64,000 bases of DNA from Meandrina meandrites. Lineage: Eukaryota; Cnidaria; Anthozoa; Scleractinia; Meandrinidae. This document shows, in pieces, positions 1 to 12,249 of the stretch. Where the stretch lies: positions 30,768,939-30,832,938 of the forward strand of contig OY855911.1 in assembly GCA_963693305.1 (NCBI GenBank). Direction: 5' to 3'. The position numbers and the translations under genes were made by a program. Below the pieces are notes generated by a model, which saw only the letters and a list, made by a program, of their open reading frames with translations, was not told the DNA's origin and made no database searches. Each line of letters starts with the position of its first letter. Position 1 is the stretch's first letter.

Positions 1-2046
1 TAAGGAGGCCAGGCCAGAGGACTTTGTCAAAAACCGGGACAGATATTACATGACCAAGGCCTCAAACAGAGGTAACGCAGCATGCAAAAGATAATAACGT
101 GAACGTTACTGATTCAAATCACAATTATAATCAATTGTGTTAGTGGGTTAATGGGTAATGGTATGGTATGGTATGGTATGATATTTATTTAAAGTCGTAA
201 ACATTGGAAGTGGTTGCCCAATCTCCCGAGCCAGGGGCTCATGTTAAAAACGCACGACTATTTACAATAAAAGCATAACTACTTACATTACTATTACATT
301 AATATCATTAAGATAAAAGGAAAATAAAGAGAAATGCTGAGATAAATCTAGAATTAAAATATAAACTATTCTTAAATGCAAATAATCCTAATATAAAAAA
401 TTTGAATGATCTAGTAATGGGATTACTTGCATTGGCAACGGAAATAAGTTGTAATGAGATGTTTTTTTTAAACCCAGTGCCCCTCGGTTCTATTCCTGAG
501 CTGCCTGCTGATTCGTGTAGAGAGATCAAGGCGAGTGAAATGGGACGACAAGCAGTCAGCGGTAATTACTATTTGGACCCCGAGAAGAACGGAAACTCTT
601 TAAAAGTCTATTGTGATATGACAGCTGACGGTGGTAAGTGACCCATAATTCCCTGCATTTCACCCAGTGTTGGTGACTGATCATAACGTTTCGACAAATG
701 GGTGGAAATGATCTTCAGAGTGTAGTGAAAATGGTTGTCAGTCGATGATGTTGTAAGTCTGGTCCGTCGAAGCTGTTTGGTCAGTTTTGTCTGTAAGACT
801 AGTGTTAAGTTCGTCAACAGTAATTGTCGTTCAGTAACTTAACACGAGTCTTACAGCCAATAAAATCAGGGCTAAACTGACCAATCAGTTTCAACGGACC
901 AGACTAACAACAACTTTTCCTTTGACTCTGAAGATGACTTCCGAACAGGTTGTCGAAACGTCAGTCACCAATTACAACAACAGTTGTTTTTAGAACTGCT
1001 GTACGATCACACTGTACGAGCTACTGATACACCAAACCATTTATTATGATACTTTTGTTTATAGTCCTTCCTCTGGGTTGGTATTTTTATAATCCTGGTC
1101 ATTCTTGTAAGCACATCCGGGACTCTGGGTACTCAAAAGGAGATGGAGAGTACTGGATCGACCCCGAGGAGAACGGAAACCCTCTAGCAGTCTATTGTGA
1201 CATGACAACTGACCGTGGTAAGTGATGGATCAAAAAGGCAATATCTGGTTTTGAAAAAAACAAACAAACGAACAAACGAACAATTTCTAGAACAGGTTGC
1301 ATTTGGTATACACGTAATGACCTAAAAACTGTCACATGTGTACAGATTGTTTGAGTGTCGTTGCGATGTAAAGTTTTATCTATTTAATGAATATATAGTT
1401 GAAGTTTTGATACTGGACTTTGATACATAATAAAATTTTACCCTTTTTTGCTGTTCCATGAAGTCTTGTTCTGTTAAATATAACTACTGATTCTTGCTTT
1501 ATTTCAGGAGGCTGGCTTCTTGTCTCCAATGTTGTAATTGACGGCTCACCTCCCTTTTTACTGTCAGTTGAGACATCATATCGTGGAATAAGTAACTGTC
1601 ATAATAACAACACATTTCTCGCGAAAAGCGCCATGAATGAGCTGAGAACACACTTGGCTTTCACTCAACTGAGATTCCTCTGCAGTAAACAACACCATGG
1701 ACGTACGTTCCACGTGACGACGGCTGCTAACAGCACCGGCGAAGCTGTTGTCCAGTACTTCAGCGGTCAGACAGATGTTCAGCCCGATGCCTGTGGTTCG
1801 TTTGTAAGAATGGATAATGATGACTCGTTTTTAGCCGGAGTTTGCCATGAGTGGGGATATGAAAGTGGCTCGTATGAAGTTGGCAAATGGGGGCACGGTT
1901 ATGATCAAGTGAGATTGTACGATCACACTGCTTTTGTGTTTGAACTATATCATTGGCTTTTGTACGAGGGTGGCTCAAGATTGGAATGCGATGACTACTT
2001 CGTTGGAGCGTCCTCCAGTGACTTCTGGAAAGTCTTTGTTCGTTAA
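1..2046 (+). CDS. PAN-domain secreted protein, skeletal organic matrix protein 5-like, copy 1 (5' partial)
   Basis: Exons read by comparison with the complete copy 2: 1-71 (end of the PAN exon, partial), 478-633, an optional extra exon 1065-1217, and 1508-2046 ending in TAA. Donors are gtaacg, gtaagt and gtaagt; acceptors are cccag, tatag and ttcag. All internal junctions are phase 1, so frames join. Exon 2 encodes a Cys-rich stretch ending VYCDMTADGG, the start of the DGGGW motif of fibrinogen/fibrillar-collagen C-terminal-type domains. The last exon (179 codons) begins GWLLVSNVVID and ends FWKVFVR. From memory this arrangement matches coral 'uncharacterized skeletal organic matrix protein 5', an extracellular protein; its biochemical role is unknown. 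It is the most 5' of four tandem copies and the only one whose duplicated exon is still open. The promoter and signal peptide lie outside the window. Confidence 0.7.
148..182. repeat. GGTAT pentanucleotide short tandem repeat
   Basis: About five imperfect units of ggtat lie in intron 1 of copy 1, followed by an AT-rich stretch. It is a simple microsatellite. Confidence 0.7.
668..985. repeat. Foldback/MITE-like element in intron 2 of copy 1
   Basis: The left arm (ggtgactgat...acgtttcgaca...cttcagag) is the inverted complement of the right arm (ctctgaagatgact...gttgtcgaaacgtcagtcacc), and a second inner pair (gtctggtccgt / acggaccagac) continues the stem. There is no coding potential. A right-arm fragment of the same family lies in the equivalent intron of copy 2 (about 5445-5535), so the element predates at least that duplication or inserted twice. 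Confidence 0.65.
1065..1217 (+). other. Duplicated cassette exon of copy 1 (second Cys-rich exon)
   Basis: Preceded by tatag and followed by gtaagt, this open stretch is paralogous to exon 2 (478-633): both have the pattern PLG...SC(R/K)(E/H)I, YW(x)DP, NG, VYCDMTxD. It starts and ends in the same phases (1,1), so it can be included, skipped or exchanged for exon 2 without changing frame. The corresponding exon is damaged in copies 2, 3 and 4. Whether it is used as an extra or mutually exclusive exon cannot be seen from DNA. Confidence 0.6.
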
Positions 2047-4270
2047 GAAAACGGATCGCTTACTATTTAACGAATGGACTTCGAGCCCGAGTTTTCTATG
2101 AGCGAATTGTCAACGAGGCGCCTGATCGTGTTCTGTCGGCGAAAAATAAAGCAATGGGAGAACCAATCAGATTTGCGGATTTCAAATAGAACAAGGTTGA
2201 GTTTCTACTAAGGGGGGGGGGGGGGACCATTATTTTTCTGGAGGGGGTATGAAAAAGAGCCTAAAAAGACAAAATTAATTGCTTGCAAACACGATATATG
2301 TAAAAAAATTAGTTTGCATTTCGAAAACAAAATGTTTGCAGAGATGCATAAAGCTTCGCTGAATGTATTTTAATTGTCACTCACTTAGTGGTTACTAAAC
2401 AAACAAATTTCATTCATACAAAATAATTCATTATTCATTCACAAGACAAAGCGTCAAGGAAACAGAGTATAAACTTTATTTAGTGACACAAAGTGAAAAG
2501 CTCCACATTTGTACTCAATTATTGAAGAGAAAGCGGTTTGTTTAGATGATAGAGATGTTGCATCTTGTAACATGACATGTTCCCAATTACTTTTATCATA
2601 TGTTTAACATTTTTAACAATTTATAAAAGCCTATTATTTTCTTTACTTTCAAATACTCGAGGCGATAAACATAAAAAGCACGTTAAGACTGGAAGTCAAT
2701 GATTTTATTCTCAAAAGAAAGCGTCAGGTAAACAAAGTGTTAAATTTATTTAGGTACACAATTAAAGTGAAATGCTCCACAATTGTACATCAATAATTGA
2801 AGTGAGAGCGTTTGTTTTTTTTTTATGATGGAGATGTTGGATCTTGTGACATGCCTTCCTGATAACAATCGTGAATGAGCATTTCTAAGAGACAGGAAGA
2901 CTCTTTACGATACATTTCTTCACACTTAACAAGTTTGCAAAAATATCGGAGTAAATTGCGTGCTACCAACAATTACCATGACAACACAACAAGGCAAACG
3001 TCACGGAACATATTACTTTTCTGAACGTTGCTTAAATTATTGATGGCTTTGAAAACCTGGAGAAAATAATCTTTTAACTTCATGGAAAGAATAACTACAA
3101 CAACAGTAAGTAAACTCTTCGTCCCAGTCTACTTATTCAACAGATTCATGACCCCAGTACTTTGCGGATTCATCGCTGATCAGGTTTACTGACGTGTCAT
3201 CTTAAAAAATGGTACGTACTTCGAAAACTTCTTTTCACGCCCCAGTAAGTGTGCACATGTTTTGCTATCGAATTTTTCTTCTTTGTTAAATTTCATTCGC
3301 CAAGTCTGCAGTTCTTCTATTGAAAACACCCTTTCTTAGTTTTAATTTAAACCAAGGAATATTCAGTTCTTTTGAACTTTCTTTCAAATTACACGATATA
3401 CAAGAGACACTCGGGGCGATAAACATAGAAAAGCAAGCGAAGATTTTAAGACAGTGACCAGTACCCATGGGATTTTTAACACCGATGAAGGGCACTGCAC
3501 GAAACGTTTGTACGTTTTAAAATATTGACACTTAAGAAGTTTTTTCATTTTCACTTTACCTTTTTTCATACCCCGTGAACCATGATTTCAAATTGTAAAA
3601 AAGTTTAATGTATCTGTTTTAACAAAATCACTGTTTTCAAACGAGAAACAAGTGTTTCAACATTCCTTATACAATATGCGAAAGAGAGGTTTTGGATCTA
3701 AATAACTCACGATGAATGGAGGAGTAATTAGTCAACGCAAAAATAAAGAGCATAAAGAGCTGAATGCATTTCAATTATAGCACTCACAGAGTGCTTCCAA
3801 TTTCGTGTAAATACGAAAATATGAAACAAACAGATTTCATTCATACAAAATTAATATTCTCAAAACAAAGTGTCAAGTAAACAAAGCATTAGGTCATCTC
3901 AGTGAGTGAGAAGATCCACATCTGTGCATCAGTAATTGGAGATAGAGCGGTTTGTTTAGATGATACAGATGTAACATGCCTTCTCAATAACGATCATGGA
4001 TGAAGGAGAAATTGTAAGGGCATTTCTAATTTCTTTGGGGGATTGGAAGACTCTTCATGATACATTTCAGTAAGTACACTTTACAAGTTTGACAAAATAT
4101 CAGTGGAAACGTTGCACAACAGTTACTATAGCAACACAACAAGACAAACATCATGGTACATCTTACATTTCCCAATAATGCTGAAATTATTGATGACTTT
4201 AAAAATCCGAAAAAAAGTAATCTTTAAACTTCAAGGAAAGGCTAAAATTTCCATGAATTAAAACGAACTC
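2047..4270. other. Intergenic region with three copies of a repeated upstream module
   Basis: No supportable gene. A 14-G tract lies at 2212-2225. Three diverged direct copies of one module begin near 2398, 2690 and 3826; each contains an attcatacaaa/ttattctcaa, gctccaca(c/t)...tgtac and gcggtttgtttagatgat-like series. The later copies end at a splice-donor-like ggtacgtact (about 3212 and 4353). The same module recurs at about 7850 and 15640 upstream of copies 3 and 4, so it probably belongs to the promoter and 5'UTR of this gene family. Confidence 0.6.
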
Positions 4271-4352
4271 ATCCCCTAGTCTATGTAATTCTATTCAACA
4301 CGGGTTCAGTACTGATCTCGTTATCTGACTATCATCTTGAAAATCGTGTTAG
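4270..4352 (+). promoter_or_regulatory. Candidate noncoding 5'UTR exon of copy 2 with conserved splice donor
   Basis: The donor gtacgtact at 4353 is conserved with 3212 and 16105 in the paralogous upstream modules, each after a similar stretch (tgatca/tgatc...gt...atcttgaaaa). The coding exon starts just after an acceptor-like ttttgcag ending at 4647, giving a short 5'UTR intron of about 295 bases. The exon's 5' boundary is not visible. Confidence 0.4.
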
Positions 4353-4656
4353 GTACGTACTTTGAAAACGTTCTTCTTTAAAGTCAAACAATTTTTAAAC
4401 ACACTTTTTCTTAGCGATTTCAGCAATATATATTCTTTTTCTAATCAACTCACTTTCATAAAAGACATATGAAACAGTCAATGCCATCAATGCACAAAAA
4501 ATTAAATTTTTTAAACAGCTCGTATCAACATTTGTGTTTAAATTTATATTTTTAGTTTCAAGTAAGTTCAAGTTTGCGTTTCGGGTTCTTATCACCCCTC
4601 GAGCGGACAGCACTGCACATTCATAATCAACTAATTTCATTTTGCAGAAGCTTAAG

Positions 4657-6901
4657 ATGCCAATTTCCGCCGTAATTTTTATGGTGTCTTTGATGTTCCG
4701 TAACATCTCCAGCCAGCAATGCGGAATTAACACTTACTCCGTCAACCAAATGATGCTTAAGGGCCACACCTTTAAGACGTTCAAGGCTCGGCCGCTTTCG
4801 ATGGACTGCAGAGAGGCGTGCAACTCTGACATCAGATGTCAAAGCTATAACTACGTCGTGTTCAAAGACATATGCGAGTTGAACAACAGGACTGAGGAGG
4901 CCAGACCAGAGGACTTTGTCAAGGATAGAGAAAGATATTACATGAAGAAGGCCCCCAAAAGAGGTAATGCAACTTGCAAAAGTTTATTGAAGTGTCAGAG
5001 TTAACGGTAACGTAACGGATTGACAGTTAATGGTAAAACAATTTTTTTCAATTCTGTTTATTGTGATTTCTTGTTTTCGCAACGACAAAAAGTTGTAATG
5101 ACAGTATTTAATTTAACCCCCAGTGCCTCTCGGATCTATTCCAGAGCTGCCTGCTGTTTCGTGTAGAGAGATCAAGGCGAGTGAAGGAGCACAAGCGGCC
5201 AGTGGTGATTACTGGTTGGATCTCGAGAACAACGAAAACCCTTTAAAAGTCTACTGTGACATGACAACTGACGGTGGTAAGTGATTGATAGTTCTCGAAC
5301 TAAAAAAGGCAATACCTTCCTTTTAAACAGGAGAGGATAAACAACACTTCCCTCGACAAGCCACAACTGAAACGTCTTGGTAATCCTGAAAGTAGGACGG
5401 CAGCACATTGACACTTAAAAAATGGTAAAAAATTTTCACTTGACTCTGAAGATGACTTCTGCACAGGTTGTCGAAACGTCAGTCACCAACAGTTCTTCTC
5501 AGAACCACTCTCACCCGGACGATCACACTGTACGAACTACTGATACTCCTGGGTTCAAAGCATTAACCATGCAAATTGGTAGTACTCGCTCGCGCTCCAC
5601 GGGAACGCTTCCTACGTAGGCTAGCCCCGAGAAGAAGGGAAACACTATAAAAGTATTTTGCCACATAACAGCTGACGGTGGCAATTGATAGTTATCTGAC
5701 TAAAATGGGCAATATCTTCTTTTGGAATAAAAAATGAAAATTTTTATAAAATGTTCGAGTACTTACACACGCTGTTATTGGTCAGTTCGGATGATTTTTT
5801 TATGTAATGTTTAATGAATGAGCAGCAGTATTTTTTATGTCAAGTTTAAAACACGAAGCGCAGCCAAGGATTTTTTTGGCCTAGAAAATTGCACGTAAAA
5901 TTAAGCCGTGTCTTTACCAGATATCATAAAGACACTCATTAAACACTTTTTTCTTTTGCATTTTCTTAATGAATTATTAATGACTGTTTCAATTCTGTAA
6001 TAAAAATAAGAGCAATCTCGGTTTTTATTGTTCTGGTCATCACAAAAACGTCACCAAATAATTGATTATTATTTTCTGAAAATAAGACAGCGTTTACATT
6101 CACATTGATGCACAGGGAGTTATACTCGACTGTTGTTATTACGACTGGCTGCTACTTGCACATGGTGCATTTGATATACGTGCAATGTGCAAAAAAACCG
6201 TCACATTTTTCCAAATTGATCGAGTGTCGTTGCAATGCAATTTCGTGTGTATTGAATATCTACCAGCTGAAGTATTTTGATTGAACGTCTGTGTATAATA
6301 ACATTTTAGCCTTGGTATATTCCCTGAAGTCTTTACTGTTGATCCTTCCTTTCTTTCAGGAGGCTGGTTACTTGTCTCCAACGTTGTGATTGATGCCCCA
6401 ATCCTTTTCCAACTGTCAGTTGAGACATCATATCGTGGAATAAGCAACTATTTTAACAACAAGACGTTTCTCGCGAAAAGCGCCATGGAAGAGCTGAAAA
6501 CACACTTGCCTTTCACTCAACTGAGATTTTACTGCAGTAAGCAACAGGGGCGTACGTTCCATGTGGCCACAGCCGCTAACAGCACCGGTGACGCTGTAGT
6601 CCAATACTTCAGCGGTCAGACAGATGTTCAGCCCGACTCCTGTGGCTCGTTTGTAAGAATGGATAATGACGACTCGCTGTTAGCCGGAGTTTGCCAAAAG
6701 TGGGAAAACCTAGGCCATTTGCATGAAGTTGGCAAATGGGGACATGAATATTCTCAAGAACAAGGCCGATTATACGATCACACTGTTTTTGTGTACGATT
6801 CATATCACTGGTTTTTGGCTGAGGATGGCTGGAGATTGGAATGCGACGACTTCAATGTTGGAGTGTCTTCCGGTGATTTTTGGAAAGTGTTTGTTCGTTG
6901 A
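4657..6901 (+). CDS. PAN-domain secreted protein, skeletal organic matrix protein 5-like, copy 2 (complete)
   Basis: Exons 4657-4963, 5124-5276 and 6360-6901 join in phase 1 to 1002 nt (333 residues). The ATG at 4657 lies nine bases after an acceptor-like ttttgcag and opens a hydrophobic signal peptide ending near SSQQ. Residues about 22-100 form a PAN/apple-like domain with CREAC, RCQSYNYV and ICELNN. Exon 2 ends VYCDMTTDGG and joins to GGW at the start of exon 3. Exon 3 carries the conserved GWLLVSNVVID, CSKQ, AANSTGDAVVQYFSGQ, CGSFVRMD, LECDDF and FWKVFVR blocks. The closest remembered relatives are coral skeletal organic matrix protein 5-like proteins, secreted and of unknown activity. 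This is the only complete, undamaged copy in the window; it skips a decayed cassette exon at about 5550-5690. Confidence 0.75.
5445..5535. repeat. Fragment of the 668-985 foldback family
   Basis: The block tgactctgaagatgact...gttgtcgaaacgtcagtcacc matches the right arm of the element in copy 1, including the following gatcacactgtacga. The left arm is missing. Confidence 0.6.
5550..5690 (+). pseudogene. Decayed cassette exon of copy 2
   Basis: Remnants cccgagaagaagggaaaca, aaaagtattttgccacat and agctgacggtggcaattga match the end of the copy 1 cassette exon, but frame and Cys codons are lost and the donor gtaagt has become gcaatt. Confidence 0.5.
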
Positions 6902-8635
6902 AATAACTGATCGCTTAATACTTTAAATGCTGCAGAGTTTTTATAAGTTAATCAATTGACATTAAGTTCATTTCCGTAGCCATACTTCACAACAAAACGA
7001 GGCAAGTTTCGAGCGCCGAAGGCGCGAGCCGCTAGGAAGGTCTCGGGGCTTGGCCGCCTAGACAATTTTGAAATGTATAGGCTAAGAAATGCTCTTTTAA
7101 GCATTTTCCATAGCATTTTTCGAAATTTTTCTGGGGATTTTTTTTATTATCTAAACGTTTGTTTAAAAAAGGCCAAAACCAAGACGAGGCAAGTGCCTCG
7201 TCTTGTCTCAGGCTAGCTACGACCCTGAAGTTAATAGTTTAAATACTAAATAAGCACAAAGTTTGATACACCGTGGTAGACAAAGGAATCGTTAGGATAC
7301 CTAATGCATATTTAACTAGAATATCTGCACAAACTGTGAGTAACATTTTTCTATAATTAATATCTTGGGAAGTCTAGAAAACGCCACGGTGAGAAATTTT
7401 GAAGAAGTACTGATGACCATGCCAAGTTTTGTGATTGTTTAGAGGACTTTAAGGTAGCTTTAAGTCTTCTTGGGAAGTCTCATCTTCAACTTTCTTCTTA
7501 AGAAAAGAAAAACCTCGGAACTTAAATGATGTCTTTTCTTGGTTTACTTAATTTCAAGTAATTAACAACTTACGGCGACGTCCAAGAAGAATAGAGAGGG
7601 AAGGGAGAAGGCGATCGGTTAAGGCAGAAAATGTAATCATTGATTTTAAAGTACTCAAATAGGACAGAACCCAGGAAGCAATGATCTGATTTAACCATCG
7701 CGAAAATAAATTATCCACTGTAGTTTGTTTCATTCGAATAAGCGAAGTAATGCTGCGATGGGTTTCAGAGTTTTTGCGATTGCAATAATGATTAACTGAG
7801 TAAAATTTAATTAGCACTTACTGAGCGCTACGATTTCTCGTCAATATAAAACAAATCTATTTATACGAATTCATTATTCATTCTCAAGACAAAGCATCAG
7901 GGAGACAGAGTCTAAACTTAATTTAGTGACATAAACTGAAAAGCTCTGCATCTGTACATCAATATTTGAAGAGAGAGCGGTTTGTTTAGATGATAGACAT
8001 GTTGGATTTTGTGACATACCTTTTCGATAACATTGTGAATAAAGGAGAGGTTGTAGAGTGCATTTCTAAGAGACAGGGATAATCTTTATGATTCATTTCT
8101 TTTACACTTACAAGTCTTACAAATTTAAAAAAAGTAACGGAAAATCGCATGTTATACAATAGTTACCATGGCAACTCAGCAATTCAAACATTGCCGTATG
8201 TATAACCTTTCTGAATGTTCATTAAATTATTGATGACTCTGAAATAAATCATTTTTGAACTTAACGGAAGAAACAACCTATCGCCAAAAAGCAAGAGTCG
8301 GCATACATTTACTCCGAATCTTAAAAAAGATTCTCAAGTAACACTGACATCTCATAACTGAGAACAATAAACTCGCTCAAACATTTTCTAAACCTCCAAT
8401 TGTCGCTTATCGGAAGGACAAGTCTCTGAAATACATTTAGTCAGAGCAAAAATTCCTTCGCGCATCTAACAACAACATTTGGAAGTTATATACGGTAAGG
8501 GTCGAGTGACAATATTACAAAACCTATTTTTATTAGGTATGATTTTTTTTTGTAATCAAACAGTAAATCATGGTCAAAGCTCGATTTATCCGAAAGGACT
8601 ACGCCGCATTGCACCATTCATTTAAATCTACTGTT
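6902..8635. other. Intergenic spacer between copies 2 and 3
   Basis: No gene is supported. At about 6985-7215 is a repeat-like block with gacgaggcaag/gcctcgtc palindromes. At 7560-7700 is a block paralogous to 15060-15180 (gggaa...ggcgat(c/t)ggttaa, ccaggaagcaatga). These show that the spacers were duplicated along with the genes. Confidence 0.5.
7850..8300. repeat. Upstream module copy (toward gene copy 3)
   Basis: Paralogous to the modules at 2398-4380 and 15640: attcattattcattctcaagacaaagc, gcggtttgtttagatgat and aagagacaggga appear in the same order. The ggtacgtact donor seen in the others is not found here, so the promoter of copy 3 may be damaged. Confidence 0.55.
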
Positions 8636-8818
8636 ACAGTGAAACGAACTCAACCGGGGCCACCCAACGTTTTTAAGCCAATCACAAGACAAGCTCAGAA
8701 CAAAAGATTTGGAGTTCGTTCATCAGCGGACCAATCACAATAAAGGGCAAATTTAACAGTTGGTTTGAGATCAGATGCGAGGGAAAGCAAAAAATTAATC
8801 TGAGTTGTTCATTTCGTT

Positions 8819-9720
8819 TACGGTAAAGGCGAATAAATATTTACCGCATGGCGCCCACGAATTTTGAAGACTGAATGAACTCATCCTAAATAAATTTACC
8901 GAATTACGGCCGGCTCAACGTTTAAAATTTATAGCTTCTGAAAAATGGTAGGGAATGTCGAAACGAAAGCTTATTTAGTCCCAAGAGTTTAATTTACCGA
9001 ATTGCATCCGGTAACTCTGAACACAAAACGGAAAGTAAATAAATTTATCGAATTTCGGCCGGCTAAACTTATAAAATATATTTTCCCAATGAAGGCCTGG
9101 AATGTCGAAGGCGAAACGGACTCGATGTAAATAAATAATTTGCAAAAGTCAGAAAAGTACGGCCGGGAATTTTGAACACGAAACCCGCTCAAAGAAAACA
9201 AATTGATCGAATTACGGCCGGCTAAACTTATCGGGACTTATAAAATATATTTTCCCAGTGACGGCCTGGAATGGCAAAGGCGAAAGGGACTCATCAATGT
9301 AAATATGAAATTTACCGAATTACGGCCGTGAATTTTGAACACGAAACGGGCTCAACGTAAATAAATTTATCAAATTACGGCTGGCTAAACTTATCAATTA
9401 TATTTCCCCAACCACGGCTTGAAATGTCAAAGGCGGAACGCATGCAACGTAAATATATAATTTTACCGAATAACGGCCTGGAATTTTGAGCACGAAATAG
9501 GCTCAACGCGAGTATATTTTCGATACATATTTACCGAATAACTCGAGAATAACGGCCGGTCGTAATTCGGTAAATTGATTTTATTACATTGAGTCCGTTC
9601 AGTCTTCAAAATTCACAGCCGTAGTTTGGTGTATTAGCCTGAATGTCGGAGAACAAAACTTATGTATGTTTCGGAAAATAATTTTTTAACGTTGAGCCTG
9701 CCGTAATTTGGAATATTTAT
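8819..9720. repeat. Diverged tandem repeat array inside the foldback element
   Basis: Units carrying the alternation aattaccggccggct..., cggcctggaatgtc...gaaacg and ttttgaacacgaaacgggctc recur about every 150-200 bases, interspersed with taaataaattta(c/t)cgaat. The last units appear in inverse orientation (cggtcgtaattcggtaaa), extending the foldback symmetry. Confidence 0.65.
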
Positions 9721-9825
9721 TCAGATATTCACGTTGAATCAATACCGTCTTCCAAATTGCCGGCCGCCGTTTGGTAAATATTTATTCGAAATGGACAACA
9801 TTACATTTTTGCCGTTACTATCAAA

Positions 9826-10035
9826 CTCAGAAAACCGTGAACACCTGAAATATTTCAGGAATGTTGATTGTCTAGTGCCCAATCAAAATAAAGTTCAGGA
9901 CACGCAAGCAAACCTCAAAACCACAAACTAATAACCGTTGCTGTTTGCGGTTTAGTTTTCTCACGCCTGATTGGCTTTTTCCTTGCAACACAATAACATT
10001 CCATTAATATTTCTGGTGTTCACGGTTTTCTGAGT
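9826..10035. repeat. Nested inverted repeat within the foldback element
   Basis: ctcagaaaaccgtgaacac at 9826 pairs with gtgttcacggttttctgag ending at 10035. Between them are tgattggc-type palindromic fragments. It looks like a smaller foldback element inside the larger one. Confidence 0.6.
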
Positions 10036-10344
10036 TTCACAGTAAAAGCAAGCTTTCGCATTCCGTCACAGTTAAATTTGCCCGTTATCGTGATTGGTCC
10101 GCTGATGAACGAACTCCAAATCTTTTGTTCTGAGCTTGTCTTGTGATTGGCTTAAAAACGTTGGGTGGCCCCGGTTGAGTTCGTTTCACTGTAAAATATA
10201 AGAGACATGATAGTGTAAGGAAATCCAATGCAAACTAATTTAGTTACCAGCAAAAAGTAGTAAGGAAAGTCGCTAAAGACACTCAGTATAAGGTTTGTGG
10301 ATCGCCAAGTTATCTTAATTAACAGGGCACAACTGTATTAAATT

Positions 10345-10902
10345 ACAGTGCGGCTACTGTTACCGGCCGGGGTCACCCAGACAAAGTTAGCCAGACACAA
10401 AGAAGAACGAGAGCAGTAGATTCCATTATTTTACTTGAGCTAATGAAATGCTTGTGCCGAGTACAGAACAATGAAATTTCAACTAACTAACTCGCGAAGC
10501 TTATGTGGTTATGTCGAATAAAACGTTTGCTAGCATTGACTTTTTGATTTAAAAATTGGAGTAGTTTCACATGCCTCATAAATAACTGTCATGTATCATG
10601 CAAGTGAGCGAGAACTGATTTCAAACTGTATGAAAGCATTGAACGCTACGGTTGTTTGTTTGAGGGAATTGCGTAGCAGAGTCATTTATGAAGCATGTGA
10701 AACTACTCAATGTTTAAATCGAAAAGTCATGCTAGCTAACGCTCTATTCAGCATATCTACATAAGCTTCGCTAGTGAAATTTCATGATCTGTACTCGACC
10801 TTTCATTGGCTGGAGTAAAAAATGTTGGAATCTATTGTTCCCGTTCTACTTTATGATTGGCTAACTTTGTCTGGGTGGCCCCGGTAACAGTAGCCGCACT
10901 GT
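10345..10902. mobile_element. Foldback MITE, about 558 bp
   Basis: acagtgcggctactgttacc at 10345 pairs with the inverse at the 10902 end, and the arms continue for well over 150 bases (cccagacaaagttagcc, gaaatttca, catgcttcataaa blocks). There is no coding capacity. Fragments of the same family occur at about 54384-54420 and 55127-55240. Confidence 0.75.
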
Positions 10903-12011
10903 AGTGAATGATTGACTATAACTAGAGTGGCTTCAAACGAATTACAAGTTTGCGAAAATTGGCATAACCTGCCTGTCAAACGAGAGGAAACTAGCAATGC
11001 CCAACGGAAATGAAAGTTTCAATGAAACGAGAACGAGTGTTTGAACTTTCGCCAACTCTCAAAAATTCTCGGTTGATCAGGTCGGCTTAGAATAGTTGAT
11101 TATTGATTTCGATTATACAGGACCTGGCAAGCTACATGGAAATTTAAACAGAAACCGTCAGTGAAAGAAATGTTTAAACTTTACTGTTGTATTACTTATT
11201 CCTTTCAAGCAGGTAATATTGTACATTTATCATCAACTAATTTTTTTTCAGAAGATGCTATTTATCGCCATACTGTTAATGGTTTCTATAATTTTACGCA
11301 ACATCTCCAGCCAGCAATGCGGAATTGACACTTACTCTATCTATCAAATGATGCTTAAGGGTCACACCTTTAAGACGTTCAAGGCTCGGCCACTTTCGAA
11401 GGACTGCAGAGAGGCATGCAACTCTGACGTCAGATGTCAAAGTTATAACTACGTCATGTTCGAAGACATATGCGAGTTGAATAACAGGACTAAGGAGGCC
11501 AGGCCAGAGGACTTTGTCAAGAATCACGAAAGATATTAAATGACGAAGTCCCCAAACAGAGGTAATATAACTTGCAAAAGAGGTTCATGCCCAGATATCA
11601 ATGTTTGAAAATTAATGTTTTGGCAACGGCAATAAGTTGTAATGAGATTTTTTCATTTAACCCCAGTGCCTCTCGGTTCCATTCCCGAGCTGCCGGCTGG
11701 TTCGTGTAGAGAGATCATGGTAAGTGAAGGAGGAAAAGCAGTTAGCGGTTTTTACTGGCTTGAACCCGAGAAGAATTCGAGCGGGGAATCTTTAAAAGTC
11801 TACTGTGACATGGTGACTGGCAGCGGTAAGTGTAGTGCGCCGTTATGCTAACATTTGATGATACACACGAGAGTGGCAAAGCCGCCGGCTCGCTTCGCTC
11901 GTCAACTTGTTCTGTCCGCTTCAGCACTGGCGAATGTGTTCCTAAACGTGAGCCTGCTTCAAGGCTATGGTTAGAAATAGATAATACCCTTCGTAAAAGA
12001 GGCAATATAGG

Positions 12012-12186
12012 CCATTTTCGAGTTGACTTTTGCCTCAGTTTCAAAACGAGTCTACGTGCGAAACCATTCATACAAAAATGTGTACCAACTTCTAGTCCAT
12101 TTTCATGTAAATCAAAGTCATTTTCATGTGAATAGGTTGGCACCAAGAGTCGTTTTGGAACTGAAGCAAAAGGCAACTTGGAAATG
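12012..12186. repeat. Inverted-repeat element in intron of copy 3
   Basis: cattttcgagttgacttttg with the following cagtttcaaaacgagtc pairs imperfectly with gagtcgttttggaactgaagcaaaaggcaacttggaaatg. It has no gene. Confidence 0.5.
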
Positions 12187-12188
12187 TC

Positions 12189-12249
<61 letters not shown>

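Larger units (their letters stand above)
8636..10192. mobile_element. Foldback transposable element, 1.56 kb with about 122-bp inverted terminal repeats
   Basis: Positions 8636-8758 (acagtgaaacgaactcaacc...) are the near-perfect inverted complement of 10071-10192, with few mismatches. The interior is a diverged tandem array, without a transposase. The paralogous spacer at about 17640-17745 has the same flanks (ccgaaaggacta..., gtgtaaggaaatcc) with no element, so it is an empty site that confirms insertion after the spacer duplication. It is non-autonomous; the family is unassigned. Confidence 0.8.

Noticed and set aside
8819..9720. Regularly spaced repeats resembling a CRISPR array
   Set aside because: The repeats are diverged, unequal in spacing and lie inside a foldback transposon of an animal genome.
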